Assembly (NCBI GenBank): GCA_905221605.1
Contig: CAJNDS010000194.1
Coordinates: 62,001 to 126,000, forward strand
Origin: Symbiodinium natans
Lineage: Eukaryota > Sar > Dinophyceae > Suessiales > Symbiodiniaceae
Length of the DNA stretch: 64,000 nt
Reading direction: 5' to 3'
In this document: one piece after another, positions 21,858-32,828 of the stretch
Layout: each line of letters begins with the position of its first letter
How positions within the stretch are numbered: the first letter of the stretch is position 1
Translations under genes and position numbers: made by a program
The notes under the pieces: generated by a model
Database searches by the model: none
Seen by the model: only the letters and a program-made list of their open reading frames with translations
Told to the model about the DNA's origin: nothing

Positions 21858-24800
21858 GGGTGTCAAGAAATCTGCCATTGAGGTGACCCGAGAAGGCGAG
21901 CTGAATCTCCTGCTGGTCTCACAGTTTCCGGTCTTTGTGGCAGTTGGCGCTTTGATTCCAGTCTTGCCGCTGCTCCGAGACTCAACCGATGGAACATGAG
22001 TCCTTTGAGCTGTTTGCAGCTGTCGGCCTTTAATGCGACCGTTGTGCTTGTGCTTGGTCCGAGGTATGGCCAGGAATTCGGTCTCTCACAGAGTTCTGTG
22101 GGGTTGCTTGGCAGTGGCCGCACCAGCCTGCAAAGACTCAAGCCTCCGTAATCACCCTATTGGACATGCAACGGAGACAAGTGCGATTGACCGGATATGA
22201 GGCTTCTCGTTTCGTCACCATCTCTTGCAAAGCTTCTCTTGAACCTTGGAAAGAGATGGGAAGAGATGGGAAGAGACGGGAAGAGATGTGAAGAGATGGG
22301 AAGAGATGGGAAGAGATGGGAAGAGATGGGAAGAGATGGGAAGCGATGGGAAGCGATGGGCAGACATGAAAGAAACTGACACCGTGCTTGGACAGACTTG
22401 GGAGAACCCATTCAGGAACCTACCATTCGGCAAGCTCGCTGATTCTGTTGGTCGCCGGTCTCTGAGAGCATTTTCGCGATGCTGCCCCCGATCGGCTCCG
22501 TACGGTTCGTTGCACCTTTATACGTTTGCCGAGGCCGATCTCTAATGGTCGGCGGGATGATCCTGTGTGCCGCTGCCGACATCGGCACCGGTTTCGCACC
22601 ATGTCCGAGACAAGACGAGCACGTCTTTCTTTGTCGGCTTTAAGTCTTTGAATAACGCTGTCATGTTTGTCGCTAACAGTTTCAGACCACCAAGGGGCAT
22701 TCCCAAGACCACGTAAGAGCTGCCCGCGGCAAGGCAATTCTCCATGAGAAGTCCCGAACCGCCCTGAAAAAACACTCCAAGAGCTCATCCATGACCATTC
22801 AAAGAAAGCACACGAAGCAAGGAGAGCACTCCCCAAAGCACTCCGAACTTGACGAGCATGCGCATGGAGTCGAGGCATTTGCGGCGAGAACGCGCCGCCC
22901 ATCCAACCGTCCAAACTAGCAAAGTATGCGCCCACGTTTCCGCGGCAGCGACGCACGGGTGCACGGCACGCCCGTAGAGCAATCTACAGTAATCTACACA
23001 TCATGGATGGCCAGGGCGCCCCACAGTGTTGGCAACGTGTTTGGGGAATGAGGAGGTGGCCCCCAAATGGCCGAGGCCTCGTCCCTGCCTTTCCTGATCC
23101 TGGCGCGGCTCCTGCTGGGCGCCGGGCTGTCCAGCTCGGATGCTGGCGCCTCCGCTTGGGTGGCCGATGCTACGGAGCTGGGGGAGAATACATGAGAATA
23201 CCAACAACACATGAATTCGGGGAATTTCGATCCCTTGTTGAGATTTCGGATCTTGAGGAAAGTTGAGTTGTGGCGCATCTTGCTGCCTCTTTGACAGCCA
23301 TGGCCAGCCAGAGCCAGCCAGACTGTGGAATGCAGTGCCAGGAAAGCCAACCCGAGTCGCGGGCGTCGTTCTTGGGGGTGCCTTGTCTGGCCTCCAGCCA
23401 GTTTGCCGTACATTGTTCTCTCACTTTAGGCCTTCCTTACACCTCAGGGCGGATTGAGGGAGCATGGAGCATGTGGGGCTCAGGTTCAGAATGCTCTCAC
23501 GGCTCTTGCCTTCGTTCTTGGGCCAGCAGTTTCCTGGCCGCACTAGCCCCAGCTGTGACCAGATGCAAAGCTCGGCCACCACTGTGTGACATGTTGCACA
23601 GGTCGGTGGATGGCTGGTGCAGGCGAGTACCGCATCATTCCCCAGCATACCGCAGCGCAGGAAGGCATCTACGTGAGGCCCGAAAATCTTGCTCCCAGAG
23701 AAATGCAGGAGTTTGGCTTGCGGTCCATCTTCTTCGCGGTCGCCGCAGGCACGATCGGTCTGTATGTGGCTTATGAGCGAATGAGGCCATAAGATCATGC
23801 CAGAGGAGGCACTTAGACGGTAACAGTAGAAGGCTCCGAGGAGAGGGATGTGGTGATGACGACAGCACGGATGCAACAAAGATGGAGAAAGCCCTATATG
23901 CCTGGACCCCCCGAAAGCCGTAGAAACCCCTCTGTAGAAAAAAGGTGATGAAGTGAGGGGGCAGCGGGGCTTCGGGCTCGGGCCCCAGGGGGTTGGAGAG
24001 AGCTCCCTGCAGGTGCCGCCGCCTGCGCCGGCGGCTATGCGCTCCTCCCCGAGCTGCGGGGAGCTCCCGAAAGTGCCGTGGAGGAGAAGTCCTTCCAGGA
24101 GAGCTTCTTTGAGCCCTTTGCATCAGACAAGAGTTGGCTTCCAAAATGTGTTTCTGCTGTGGTGTCTTTCCTGTTATCTGTGTTGCGGACTTGTCCTTAC
24201 ACCCAGGAGCTCCTTCAGGCGCCGGAGCAGCAAGCCTTGGCCGGGATCTCCGTAGCCTTCTACGCCGGCACGGTGCCCAAGCGGCCAAAAGCAATGCAAT
24301 AAAACAGCAAGACAATGTTCCAGGTCTGCCTACTCGCCTGTACTCACCGTACTCGCTGAAGAAGCAGCGTCCAACGATGAAGTGGCGGCGTTCTCTCTCT
24401 AGCGATATGCGCTCTCTCCAGGCCTGCAAGATCTCGCTGCTCCCCACCGTGGCCGCGGAAGCCTTTGGCGCCGGCCCGGCAGAAGTCGGGCAGATCTTTT
24501 CGGCCCTGGCGGCTTTGGCCATCGGAGGACGCCCAAGCTTAAGATCCTAAGCTTTTCCTTACGGGTTTCCACTACTAAGGCTCGAGGGCTCTAGGCTCTC
24601 TGTCGTCCCGCTAGGAACTCTTGCCCCTCTGAACTTTCGAGGCACTCTGGCGGGCGGCCGCCTGACTGATGCCATCGGGCCGCGCATCGTTCTCCTCTGC
24701 TGTGGCTCCTTGGGGTCATCTTAAGTCACATCTTAAGTGACATCTCAAATCATTTTTTTTTAAGCATCCCGTTTGGCATTCCTTGGCGTCTTGCAATCCT

Positions 24801-25416
24801 GCGCGCGTGCGTGTATGTGCTTGCGTGGATGGCCTGAGCCTAGGTTCCATCTGCACGCTGGCCTACGTGGGAGCGGCCTTGGCAACGGGGGCACATGCCA
24901 AGGCCGCAGCATTCAAACAGAAAGCTGAGAGACCCGACACAAAACGAAGCAACCATCCCCAGAGGAGGCATTCCTCGGCTTCCTTGGCCTTTGGGCAGTG
25001 GCGGCGGCCGTGAAGTCTCCAGCACTGCAGGCCTACGCCATCGCGACATCGCCGGAGGAAGCTTGGAAGCTCCGAATGTGAAGCGTGGCACGCTGAAGCC
25101 GCTGAAGCCCCACGCCCTTTTGCTCATTTTTGCTCAAAGCCTTGCGGAGGACCAACGCGGCGCGGCCTTGAGCGTTCCGAAGACCGTCGGCCCAGGGTCC
25201 CGGATCATCGTTTCTTCTGGCGCTTCTGCGGATCTTCTGCGGATCTTCCTCTGCTCTTTTGCTCCTCCGTGCTTCCACGCGTCTTTCCCACCTCCCGGGT
25301 CTTGTCGTTGCGATCCAGCGGAGCCAGCGGAGCAAGGCGACCTTAGCTACCTCATCGCCCCATTCTTGTTGGGGACCTTGGATGACAGCCTTGGGCCAGA
25401 GGCCAGCAGAAGATGA
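21858..25416 (+). CDS. Major facilitator superfamily transporter, 18 exons
   Basis: Eighteen exons join in phase into about 380 residues with 12 predicted helices: 21858-21968, 22064-22105, 22202-22240, 22416-22453, 22534-22595, 23076-23174, 23342-23377, 23484-23528, 23602-23622, 23709-23748, 24013-24125, 24207-24272, 24422-24527, 24642-24704, 24844-24890, 24965-25060, 25150-25189 and 25337-25416. The first acceptor is uncertain. Visible MFS landmarks are helix 1 (GALIPVLP), motif A of the first half (GKLADSVGRRSL), helix 4 (ILARLLLGAG...AWVADAT), helix 5 (VLGPAVGGWL), the end of helix 6 (YALLPELRG), motif A of the second half (AGGRLTDAIGPRIVLL), and helix 11/12 (DLSYLIAPFLLGTL). Donors read 10 GC, 4 GA and 3 GT; all acceptors are AG. 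The substrate cannot be told from sequence; the layout resembles drug/metabolite-proton antiporters. It probably sits in an organelle or plasma membrane. The stop at 25414 could be bypassed by one more intron. Confidence 0.92.
22245..22370. repeat. 10-bp minisatellite GAAGAGATGG in MFS intron
   Basis: About twelve copies of GGAAGAGATG with rare changes, starting right after the GA donor at 22241 and filling most of that intron. Confidence 0.95.
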
Positions 25417-25945
25417 GGAAGATCAGGGTATACTGTATACTGGCAGAGCGGGTCCCATGTTTTTTTTTGATTTCAGAGGCCGCGCTGCTGTGCTGCGTAG
25501 CCCCCTCAGTGAAGCAGCACAGGTGGTTGAGCACCGTCGGCTCGGGGGTTGTGGGGCGGGTAAGGGCGGAGGGCCGGACCGCTTCGCACCGCCGAGGCTG
25601 CAGCTTTCTTTGCGGGAACCGCATGGTTTGCGACTCCCGGCTGAATGCCCACATGAACTCCTGCAAGAGGGAAAGCCAGAGAGAGGAACTTGAAGGGAGG
25701 AGTTTGGAGAAGAAGTCTTGGGGCACCCAACCGAGGCTGCGGAGCTGAGGGGGAGAAGCCGCAAGGAGCTCGAGACAAGAGCGAAGAGATGAAAAAACGA
25801 GGCGTTGGTGTCTTTGCGCTTCTTCTCTAATTGTAAACGCTTGCGCGCGCCGCCTCGGCAGCCGGGGCCGGCCCCAGGACAGGAAAGGAGAAAGAGGGTT
25901 TTGAGCGGGTGGGGGGTGGGGTCGGGGGGGATGAGGGGGGGGGGT

Positions 25946-25985
<40 letters not shown>

Positions 25986-26608
25986 CTCCCCTGTAGGAGC
26001 CACCGACAAGCGGGACCCTCCACGGCATCGGTTTGCAGCTCCTCCAAGGGGGGGGGGGGGGTGGCGTCAGAAAATTTGGCATATGGGGGGGAGGGTTGGG
26101 TTAGGGGGAAGGAGGCCCGATCCGGGTCTGCTTGTTCCAGACGCTTCTCGGCAGGAAGCCGAGGCGAATTCCACCCCTTCTGCAGATTCTGCAGGGTCCG
26201 TCTTGGAGCAGTTGGCTTGTGCTGCGCAATGGTCCTGTGATTCCTCAAGCCTTTGGCATAGGGCGCGGCATGGATTGCGTGAGCGACTCTAGTTCCGACA
26301 CTGGGGTAGTGTCTCTGGCCAAGCCACATGCGCTCCTCCAGGCCACCAAGAGACATTGTGGAGCGCTGCCATGTTGCATGTCTTTTCCTCTGCCTCAAAT
26401 TGAGAGCAGGTCGGTGCCTTCCTTCAGGAACAGAGGGCCGCAGGCCTGCCTGGGCGCGAACTCGTCAGCTCCAAGAAGAGTGCTTTTCTTGAGCTGGAGG
26501 GTTGCGTATTTTGCGTATGGCGTGGCCCCGAGAACCGTTCACTGCCCTGGCTCAGCAGCGTCTCAGTGGTAGTTGGCCCACGTTGGGCCCTTAGAGGTTG
26601 CTTTTGTT
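25417..26608. other. Intergenic with a long poly-G tract
   Basis: A G-rich block with about 50 nearly uninterrupted G residues lies at 25906-25985; its true length is doubtful in any assembly. A further G run lies at 26050-26062. The segment at 26120-26170 (GGGAAGGAGGCCCGATCC...GCCGAGGCGAATTC) is closely similar to 34955-35020. Proline-rich frames on the minus strand here are products of the G tract. Confidence 0.6.
26085..26170. repeat. Copy of a dispersed short repeat
   Basis: Shares GGGGGAAGGAG-CC-GATC-GGTCTGCT-GTTCCA and, 20 bp later, GCCGAGGCGAATTC with 34950-35020. A weaker copy lacking the second block lies at 8940-8990. Confidence 0.7.
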
Positions 26609-28583
26609 ATGTCGAAAGTGGCCGAGCGAGTGCGCCGCGAGTGCGGCTTGGCCCCGAGAGAGGCAACAGTCTCTTTCCCCGCTTTTTTTGCTGACTCTCC
26701 TCGCTCTTCCCTGTCTTCTCTCTCTTCTCTCTCTATTGTTTCTCTTCTCTCTCTCTCTTCTCTTCCGCTCTTTCACTCTTTCTCCTCTCTTTGTTTCTTT
26801 TTTCTCTCTCTTCTCTCTCTTTCATCAAAAGAATGTTTTTAAAAATCATGTTCATCTGACTGAGGCTCCCGGATCCGGGCCACGGGGCCGCGGCTTCCGA
26901 TCCTCGCAGTGCAGGAGGGATGGTCCCTCTCTCTCTCTCTCTCTCTGTCTCTTTCCCTCTCTTTCTCTATTTCCCAGATTCAGGCCAAATTCAGGGAAGG
27001 AAAAGAAAGAGTTTTCGAGCTAGAGAATTGGGTGTTTAAAGTTAGAAGGGCAGGGGACACTCTGGGGAGGGCACTCTCTTCTCTCAACATCTTTGTTTGT
27101 TTGTTGTCCATCCTCTTCGTCACTAACTGCACACCTCCCCCTTCGGAGGAGACGGCGGACTGCCGCAGTTTGCGGGCGGAGATCCGTGGTCCCAGCGACA
27201 GCCCTTTCGAGGGCCAAAGCTTCGGCGTCGAGCTGCCTGCGCTGCATCTTTGGCTTTCGGGAGCCCGCTTGAAGATGTATGTATGTATGTATGTATGTAT
27301 GTATGTATGTATGTATGTATGTATGTATGTATGTATGTATGTATGAGCAACAATATCATTGAAGCACGAGCGGCATGATTAGCGCAACCGATCGCAGATG
27401 ATCCCCGGCCGGATCAAAGGCTGCACTTCGGCGAGGAGTACCCCTTCCGCCCACCTGCAGTCCGCTTTGCGTCCCCCAGGAGACGCGACGGCACTAACAG
27501 TCACTAACGGTCACTAACGACGCGACTGGCACATCATCATCAGGGGCAATTCTGTCTTTGCTTTTGGGAAGAGATGTCGAGCGTGTGGCGTGTGGCACGT
27601 TTCTGTCTGATCTTGTGTTTTTTGTTGACTCGTTTGTGTTTCCAGCTGACAAAGTTGGGTTGGAAGTCCGAGGCGGATCTTCCATCCCAACGTCAACTCC
27701 AAGGGTGGAATTTGCATTGACATTCTGAACGATCCTACGCTCTGGTCTCCCGCCATTGGCACCTCGGCAGCAAATAGCAGTGGGAAGCTGGCCATGGCTC
27801 TCAGCGTGCTCTCTGTCTCCTCTTTCATGCCAGAACTCTCGTAACGAGGCTTGGAGAAGCTGCTGCTCAGTGTGGCGTCTTTGCTGAGTGAGCCTCGTGT
27901 GGAGCACGGCTTGAATGAGGAGGCCTCTCCACCGCGACTGCACCGTAGTCATCGGCAGCCCCTCAACAACCCAGGCCTCAGGCTGCTACTAAGTTACAAC
28001 CCATCGCTTGCGAGCGATTCCGAAGAGGTGTCCGGTACCCTCAAAAAGAGCTCGAAGGGCTACAGTGAGAAGCCAAGTAGTGGGATATGCTGACCATGCA
28101 AAGGCTGAACACTTGCCAGGCACTGGCACTTCTGCGATCCGATGCGGCGGCCTTCGCTGCGCGGGCGCGTGCGGCGGCTGCGCAGCCCTCTCTGCCCACA
28201 CTGGCGCCCGTCGACGCTGCGCATGGGGCGCAGGCCCCGCAGGCCGCGCAGGCCCCGCAGGCCGCGCAGGCCGCGCAGGCCGCGCAGGCCGCGCAGGTCG
28301 CGCAGGCCGCGCAGGCCGCGCAGCCTGGTGCACGTGCCTCACCTCAAACAGAGACTGGTTTCCGGAGATCCCAAGGAGTGCGTGTTAAACCCAGAGAGGC
28401 CCGGAGAAATATTAGGCACGCAACGCGCTGTAACGTTGAGACACTGAGCGTTTAGCAGGTCCAGTGGCCGGCCTGGAAGCAGAGCAGGAGCGCCTCAAGG
28501 ACGGATCAAACGCCTGCGCTCTCCTCTTGGCCTTCCTGGTGCTCGGCCTTGCTTATGCCATCCGAGCGCAGGCAGATACGTGA
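26609..28583 (+). CDS. Tail-anchored ubiquitin-conjugating enzyme (E2), 8 exons
   Basis: Exons 26609-26659, 26984-27031, 27149-27231, 27420-27479, 27673-27758, 27849-27922, 28120-28327 and 28459-28583 join to exactly 245 codons including TGA. The second exon might start 6 bases earlier. The product shows the UBC fold in order: an N-terminal helix (AERVRREC); EIRGPSDSPFEG; YPFRPPAVRF; the FHPNV motif; GGICIDIL with the presumed catalytic Cys; WSPAIG; LLLSVASLLSEP; and a final helix DAAAFAARARA. After the fold come an Ala/Gln-rich linker of about 30 residues and a hydrophobic C-terminal segment (ACALLLAFLVLGLAYAIRA), which fits a tail anchor facing the cytosol. The known tail-anchored E2s (Ubc6/UBE2J) have a different active-site region, so a canonical-type core with an anchor is unusual. 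Donors read 3 GC, 2 GA and 2 GT. The likely role is ubiquitin transfer at an organelle membrane with a RING partner. Confidence 0.93.
27274..27345. repeat. ATGT tetranucleotide microsatellite in E2 intron 3
   Basis: About 17 perfect ATGT units, 40 bp after the GC donor at 27232. Confidence 0.97.
28226..28325 (+). repeat. Coding GCGCAGGCC 9-bp repeat (Gln-Ala-Ala linker)
   Basis: About eleven 9-bp units, GCGCAGGCC or CCGCAGGCC, inside E2 exon 7 encode QAA/QAP repeats. Each unit contains CAG followed by GC, the same context used as a splice donor or acceptor elsewhere in this gene, so in-frame 9-bp length variants could arise by either slippage or splicing. Confidence 0.9.
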
Positions 28584-29503
28584 AGTGATGTGAAGTGTGG
28601 ACATGATCTCACCATCTGCCCGAATCTGCCCGTTTCCGCAAGTACAACACCCCGTGCGACACCCCTGGCACTGAGCTCGAGGAGGCTTCTCTTGGCAGAG
28701 TTGGGAGGCCATGAGGTCGGATGTGGTCGGATGCTCAAGCGGAGATGGTTGTGAGGACTCCTGGCTGTACAGGATAGGATGGCCACGAAAGCAACGAGAA
28801 GGCAACAGGAGGCCCGCCAGGGCAAATGCAGATCGTCCTTTTAGTCAGACGAAGCGTGCTGTTTCTCGACGGAGCCAGCCCAAGGAGGCGTTCTTGCCTG
28901 ATTCGCGTTGAGCAGAAAGATTCGAGACTTCTCTTTGTTCGGAGCGGAAAAACCATGGTAAAACCTCGGGGACCAAACCTCGATGGACCATCATGGTCGC
29001 CCCGAATTTGTCACTGGGCTGTTGTCAGGACCAGCTGGGTGTGTGCGCAGCCCGGCTGTGGGCATATGGTGTGTAGGCTGTGTAGGTGAACAGCTGCAGT
29101 TTCAAGCCGCTGGTATTGAAGGACGTCTGAGTGGATCTTGAACAAGGCCAAGAACCACATTGGCGCGCCTGACGGTCTTAATCGGTCTTAAGCTCCTTTT
29201 AGCATCGGGTTTCTTTTGGAAAGCCAGGCTACGGCTTTGATGGCCGCGTCAATCCTGGAGAGGCGAGCTGTAGTGAGCGGTGCGTTTCTCTCTCTTCGCT
29301 AGAAGCTTGAATGTCTGATTCAAAAGCACGCAAAGACAGCAGAGCGAACGCATGAGTGCATGAAATGACACGTCGAGCGTTTCCTTCCTCCTTTTTGTTG
29401 GCGTTTGTCCTCGCAGAGGGGAGGGGAGAGAGGACGTGTCAGTCTTTGTCAGGAGCAGAAGCGTGCGCTTCTTCCGTCGTTACTTTCTCTTTTTGTTTGA
29501 GGT
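28584..29503. other. Intergenic, possible unassigned exons
   Basis: Frames around 28711-28911 and 28826-29089 are open and basic but have no recognisable motif. Confidence 0.35.
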
Positions 29504-30010
29504 CCAGGTCTCCGCCGTGTCCGGCGACACGCCGGACTGGTTCATCGGGCCAAGGCAAGATGTCTCTGTTTCCGTGGCTTCGGCGCTTTCTCAGAAGGTT
29601 TCTTTCACCACTCTTCAGGACCTTCGAAGGCCCCTTTCATTGCAAGGCAGTGCCGGTCCGACGGTGCCCGCACCTCACGTAAAGACAGCAAGCTGCTTAG
29701 GGGCTCTGAGCTTGTCGCAAGGCCCAGACGTCCACTTTAGACCGGATGGCAAGATGCTCTACACCGTGAAGTGCGCCGTTCGGCACTTTCCTTGTTGACT
29801 CTGCCTCTTCTGCGCCCCCTCCCCCCCCCCCTTCTGGATTTTTTTGTCTTTCTTGCAGGACCTACCACCAGGGTGGCTTCCTTGACACCAGCGAGGTGCA
29901 TCAAGTGGTTGACACCAAAGGCCGACCTTTTGGCGAAAGCACCCGGGCGGGGAGCCTGGAAAGAATGGCTGACTACGTTCATGGCCTCGAGCATATCACG
30001 TTGACCCGAG
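29504..30010 (+). CDS. Unrecognised multi-exon gene fragment
   Basis: Three pieces look like coding exons with AG acceptors. The first, from about 29504, reads VQVSAVSGDTPDWFIGP. The second, about 29723-29784, reads PDVHFRPDGKMLYTVKCAV and ends at a GC donor. The third, 29860 to about 29960, reads TYHQGGFLDTSEVHQVVDTK. The second and third join in phase through CG|G to give ...KCAVRTYHQGG. I do not recognise the family. The gene may extend in both directions. Confidence 0.45.
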
Positions 30011-31845
30011 CTTCCGAGATCATTCTCCCTGGCAGCTGCCCACCGCGATCGATCCAAGGGCACAAGGCCACGGCTTCTGTTTGCGATGAGTGCCTTCCAC
30101 GCCTCTTTCACTATTGCTGCTGTCCGCTTAAGTTTGCAATTTTTTTTGCGAGTTCGTCTTGTGAGGAGCAGACGAGAGCCACACCCCCTTGGTTGCAGAA
30201 GGCACTCTGTGTCCCTGCAGCTTCTGATAAGACACGCAACGCTGGCTTGATTGTTTACTGCTCCGGATACGCCTCCAGGCGACGAAAGTATCAGTATCGG
30301 AATCATTGTTCACAGTCCAGCAGGAAGTAAGGCTAGGTCCGTTCCAGCGAGCATGGGGTGCAACATGGTTGGGCCGAACCAAACATCAGGGAGAGTACTT
30401 TGCATAGCTTTTGTTAGCTGGCACGCCCTCGCAGTCTTGCGTCTCAAGGCCACTGCGAACCGTTCCAAAGTTAGTTTGGAACTCAGCTGTCGCACTGCAC
30501 ATTTCATGGCTGCCGGCATGCTGTCATGCGGTTGCCTCGAGGTCATCTGGCTCACGGAGGCTGCACAGTGCTAAACAGTATGTGAAGCCTCGATCGAAGA
30601 GTCCTCATGTTCACAGAATTGAGACGCGTTTCGACACCGTATTTCCAGTCATTTGCATTCCGGGCTTTTTGCCCTCGGCTTCCGCCCGAGGCGGAGGCTC
30701 AGAAGAGGTCTCAAGATGTTGCAAAGAGGATGCAAAAAAGAGCCCACTTGAAAGCAAGTTCTCCAGGACATCTTGAAAGAACACAGTTGAGGAATTATTG
30801 AAGAGAACCTGCCCGACAGGAGTCTTGTTATTTGCATTACGATATGTTCAAATCTCAGCAGTGTGGCCGGAGGGTTGCAGCAGCTTACGGCGTATTGCTG
30901 TGGAGTCAGATGCCCTCAACTTCAACCATTGCCAAATCATGGCTGTTAATGGACAAGCCTTGAACAATCTTGAGGAAGCTTTACACGAACGGCTTTTGCA
31001 GCATGAGCCGGCGCATGCATGAGAGCGCTACCAAATGGTGGCAGTCACGCAGGCAGATTCACAGACTGCAGTGACTGCAGCTTGCTTGCGAGCTGATCCT
31101 GTGCTTGGGAGGTCTCATCGCAAGCCTTCTTCGAGCTGTCAGCCAGTTCGCTTCGAATCTTCCAAAGGCTCCAAGCTTCGGCAGACAGCATCGGAGTAAT
31201 TGTGTGACAAATTGTGTGACAAACTGTGCAACGGCATAACGCTCAGGGCTGTGCAGCAGCATCCCCAGCGCCAATCAAGCAAATCCTCGGAGTGCTCTCT
31301 GCGCACACGCGGCAGACTTTCTGCGAACTTTGTGAGCTTGCCATGCCTGTTTCCGGACTTGGCCAAGGTGTATCGCAAAACTTGGCCGAGATGCTGCCTT
31401 GATCTTTCGCCCGGAAGAGTTGATTCTTCACGGCAATCTCGGCGATGTGTGCAGTCTGATGCTGTAGATTTCTGTAGCGCGCATGATCACACAAGAGATT
31501 CCGACTGTGCCAGGTGCCGATGACGGCCACTCAGCAGCGTCCCAATTTGCTTTCCGACGGAGGTTCTTCCGATGCACTCCCACGCAGGCCGCATCTGCAT
31601 GCTTTACGGATTTGAAGCGAATGTCGCTGCGGCTTCGAGTGTGAGCTTCCACATCTTCCACTGTGCATGCATTGTTGACACATGCCCAGGCAGTGGTCCA
31701 GCAGGTGCGGCACTCATTGCGGTGTTTCGGCGGTTGCAGAGGGCGTCGCATGCGCATGAACTGCAGGAGATGCACGTGGTGGTGCTGGCACGTGCCCTTG
31801 CAGTTGCCCTGCGCGGTTCACCGCAGCGGACAGCCCCGTGCTGAG
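30011..31845. other. Gene-poor stretch with one PDZ-like candidate exon
   Basis: The segment 30895-31022 encodes VESDALNFNHCQIMAVNGQA followed by LNNLEEALHERLL and a stop. The I-xx-VNG-x-A-xx-N-xx-EA-xx-L pattern resembles the end of a PDZ domain, such as those of Deg-type proteases, but this is one exon and weak. Elsewhere in the stretch no motif is seen. Confidence 0.3.
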
Positions 31846-31849
31846 ACGT

Positions 31850-32590
31850 TCACCCACGAGGTAGATGCGGCAGATGCGCCAGTCGAAATGTCATCAAATC
31901 CCGAGGCGGAGGGCCTGCTCATCGGCCTAGCAGGGCAGCGGCTGGTCCTGGAGTTCACCCGTCACGGCGGCAAGGCCATGTAAAACCAGGTCAACAGCAT
32001 CCAATGCTTTTGTTTTTGCCCTCAGGTTCGGCACAAAGTTCCTTTGCTCGACACGTCGGTGCATGGCCCCAGAGACGAGCGAAAGCATCGTGCGACGCCG
32101 TGTGAAGCCGCTTGCCTGTGTTTTTTGGACTTTGCTGTCCTGCTCTGTCCAGCCCTTTCTCCCCGGCGAGCCCCCGGCCGGCCCGCACGCGGCCGTCTGC
32201 GCCCCAGCCATTCGCGACATTTCGCGAGCGGGCTCCCGACTGAGTGACTTAGTGGCTTAGTGAGGCTTAGTGCATATCCGCACTTCAGAGGCCTTGGCCC
32301 CGGGTCTGTTGGCAAGGGTGCTGGACCACTGCGCGGCCCAGAGTTCCCTGAGCTCTCTTGTGCTTCTTCTATTTTTTGGTCACATCTGCGCGGCGTGTCC
32401 ACGCCGGCGTGTCTCACCTGCCTTCTCAGAGGTGTACCCGCTGGGCGCAGCAGCTGTGAGGAGATCATCGCCCGACACTTGGCGATCTTGGAGTCGGTCG
32501 AGAACCGCGCTGGGCGCACACCCTGCTGGGCTCTTGCAAGGTGTGTGCGGCTCCTCAAGGCCTCCGCCGACTCCTCAGATCCGGTATGAG
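31850..32590 (+). CDS. Unrecognised exons upstream of the sortilin gene
   Basis: Three segments have protein-like composition: 31870-31983 (MSSNPEAEGLLIGLAGQRLV then LEFTRHGGKAM), 32282-32365 (SEALAPGLLARVLDHCAAQS) and 32440-32580 (SCEEIIARHLAILESVENRA then GRTPCWALARCVRLLKAS). They are amphipathic and helix-rich. The last one meets GTATGAG, a plausible GT donor. No family was recognised, and whether they form one gene is unknown. Confidence 0.4.
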
Positions 32591-32828
32591 CTTTTTGTCG
32601 ATATGGTCAGTGAGTCACAGGGTTACCGGGTGAGCCCGTGCATCGCAGTTCCAACATGTTCAGGCAGAAACAACAGCATGCTGTAACAGGGATCCGCCTG
32701 CCAAAAAAAACCTGCACCTAAGTTGGCGTTGTTCGTTTGAGCAGAATGAGCGGCCGAGAAAATAAATGCCAACAAACAAGGGGATTACATGAGGCACCGC
32801 TGCAAGGTATTGCAAGTCATATCAAGTC

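Noticed and set aside
22542..22982. Minus-strand protein-like frames with hydrophobic stretches
   Set aside because: They overlap the transporter exon at 22534-22595 in antisense and match no family; probably a coding shadow plus chance.
23586..23792. 68-codon frame with a membrane segment (LRSIFFAVAAGTIGLYVAY)
   Set aside because: The hydrophobic part belongs to the transporter exon 23709-23748; the rest reads through introns. Splicing it at GC donors restores the MFS helix 6.
25352..26398. 348-codon minus-strand open frame with proline tracts
   Set aside because: The prolines come from the poly-G tract, and its left part is antisense to the last transporter exon.
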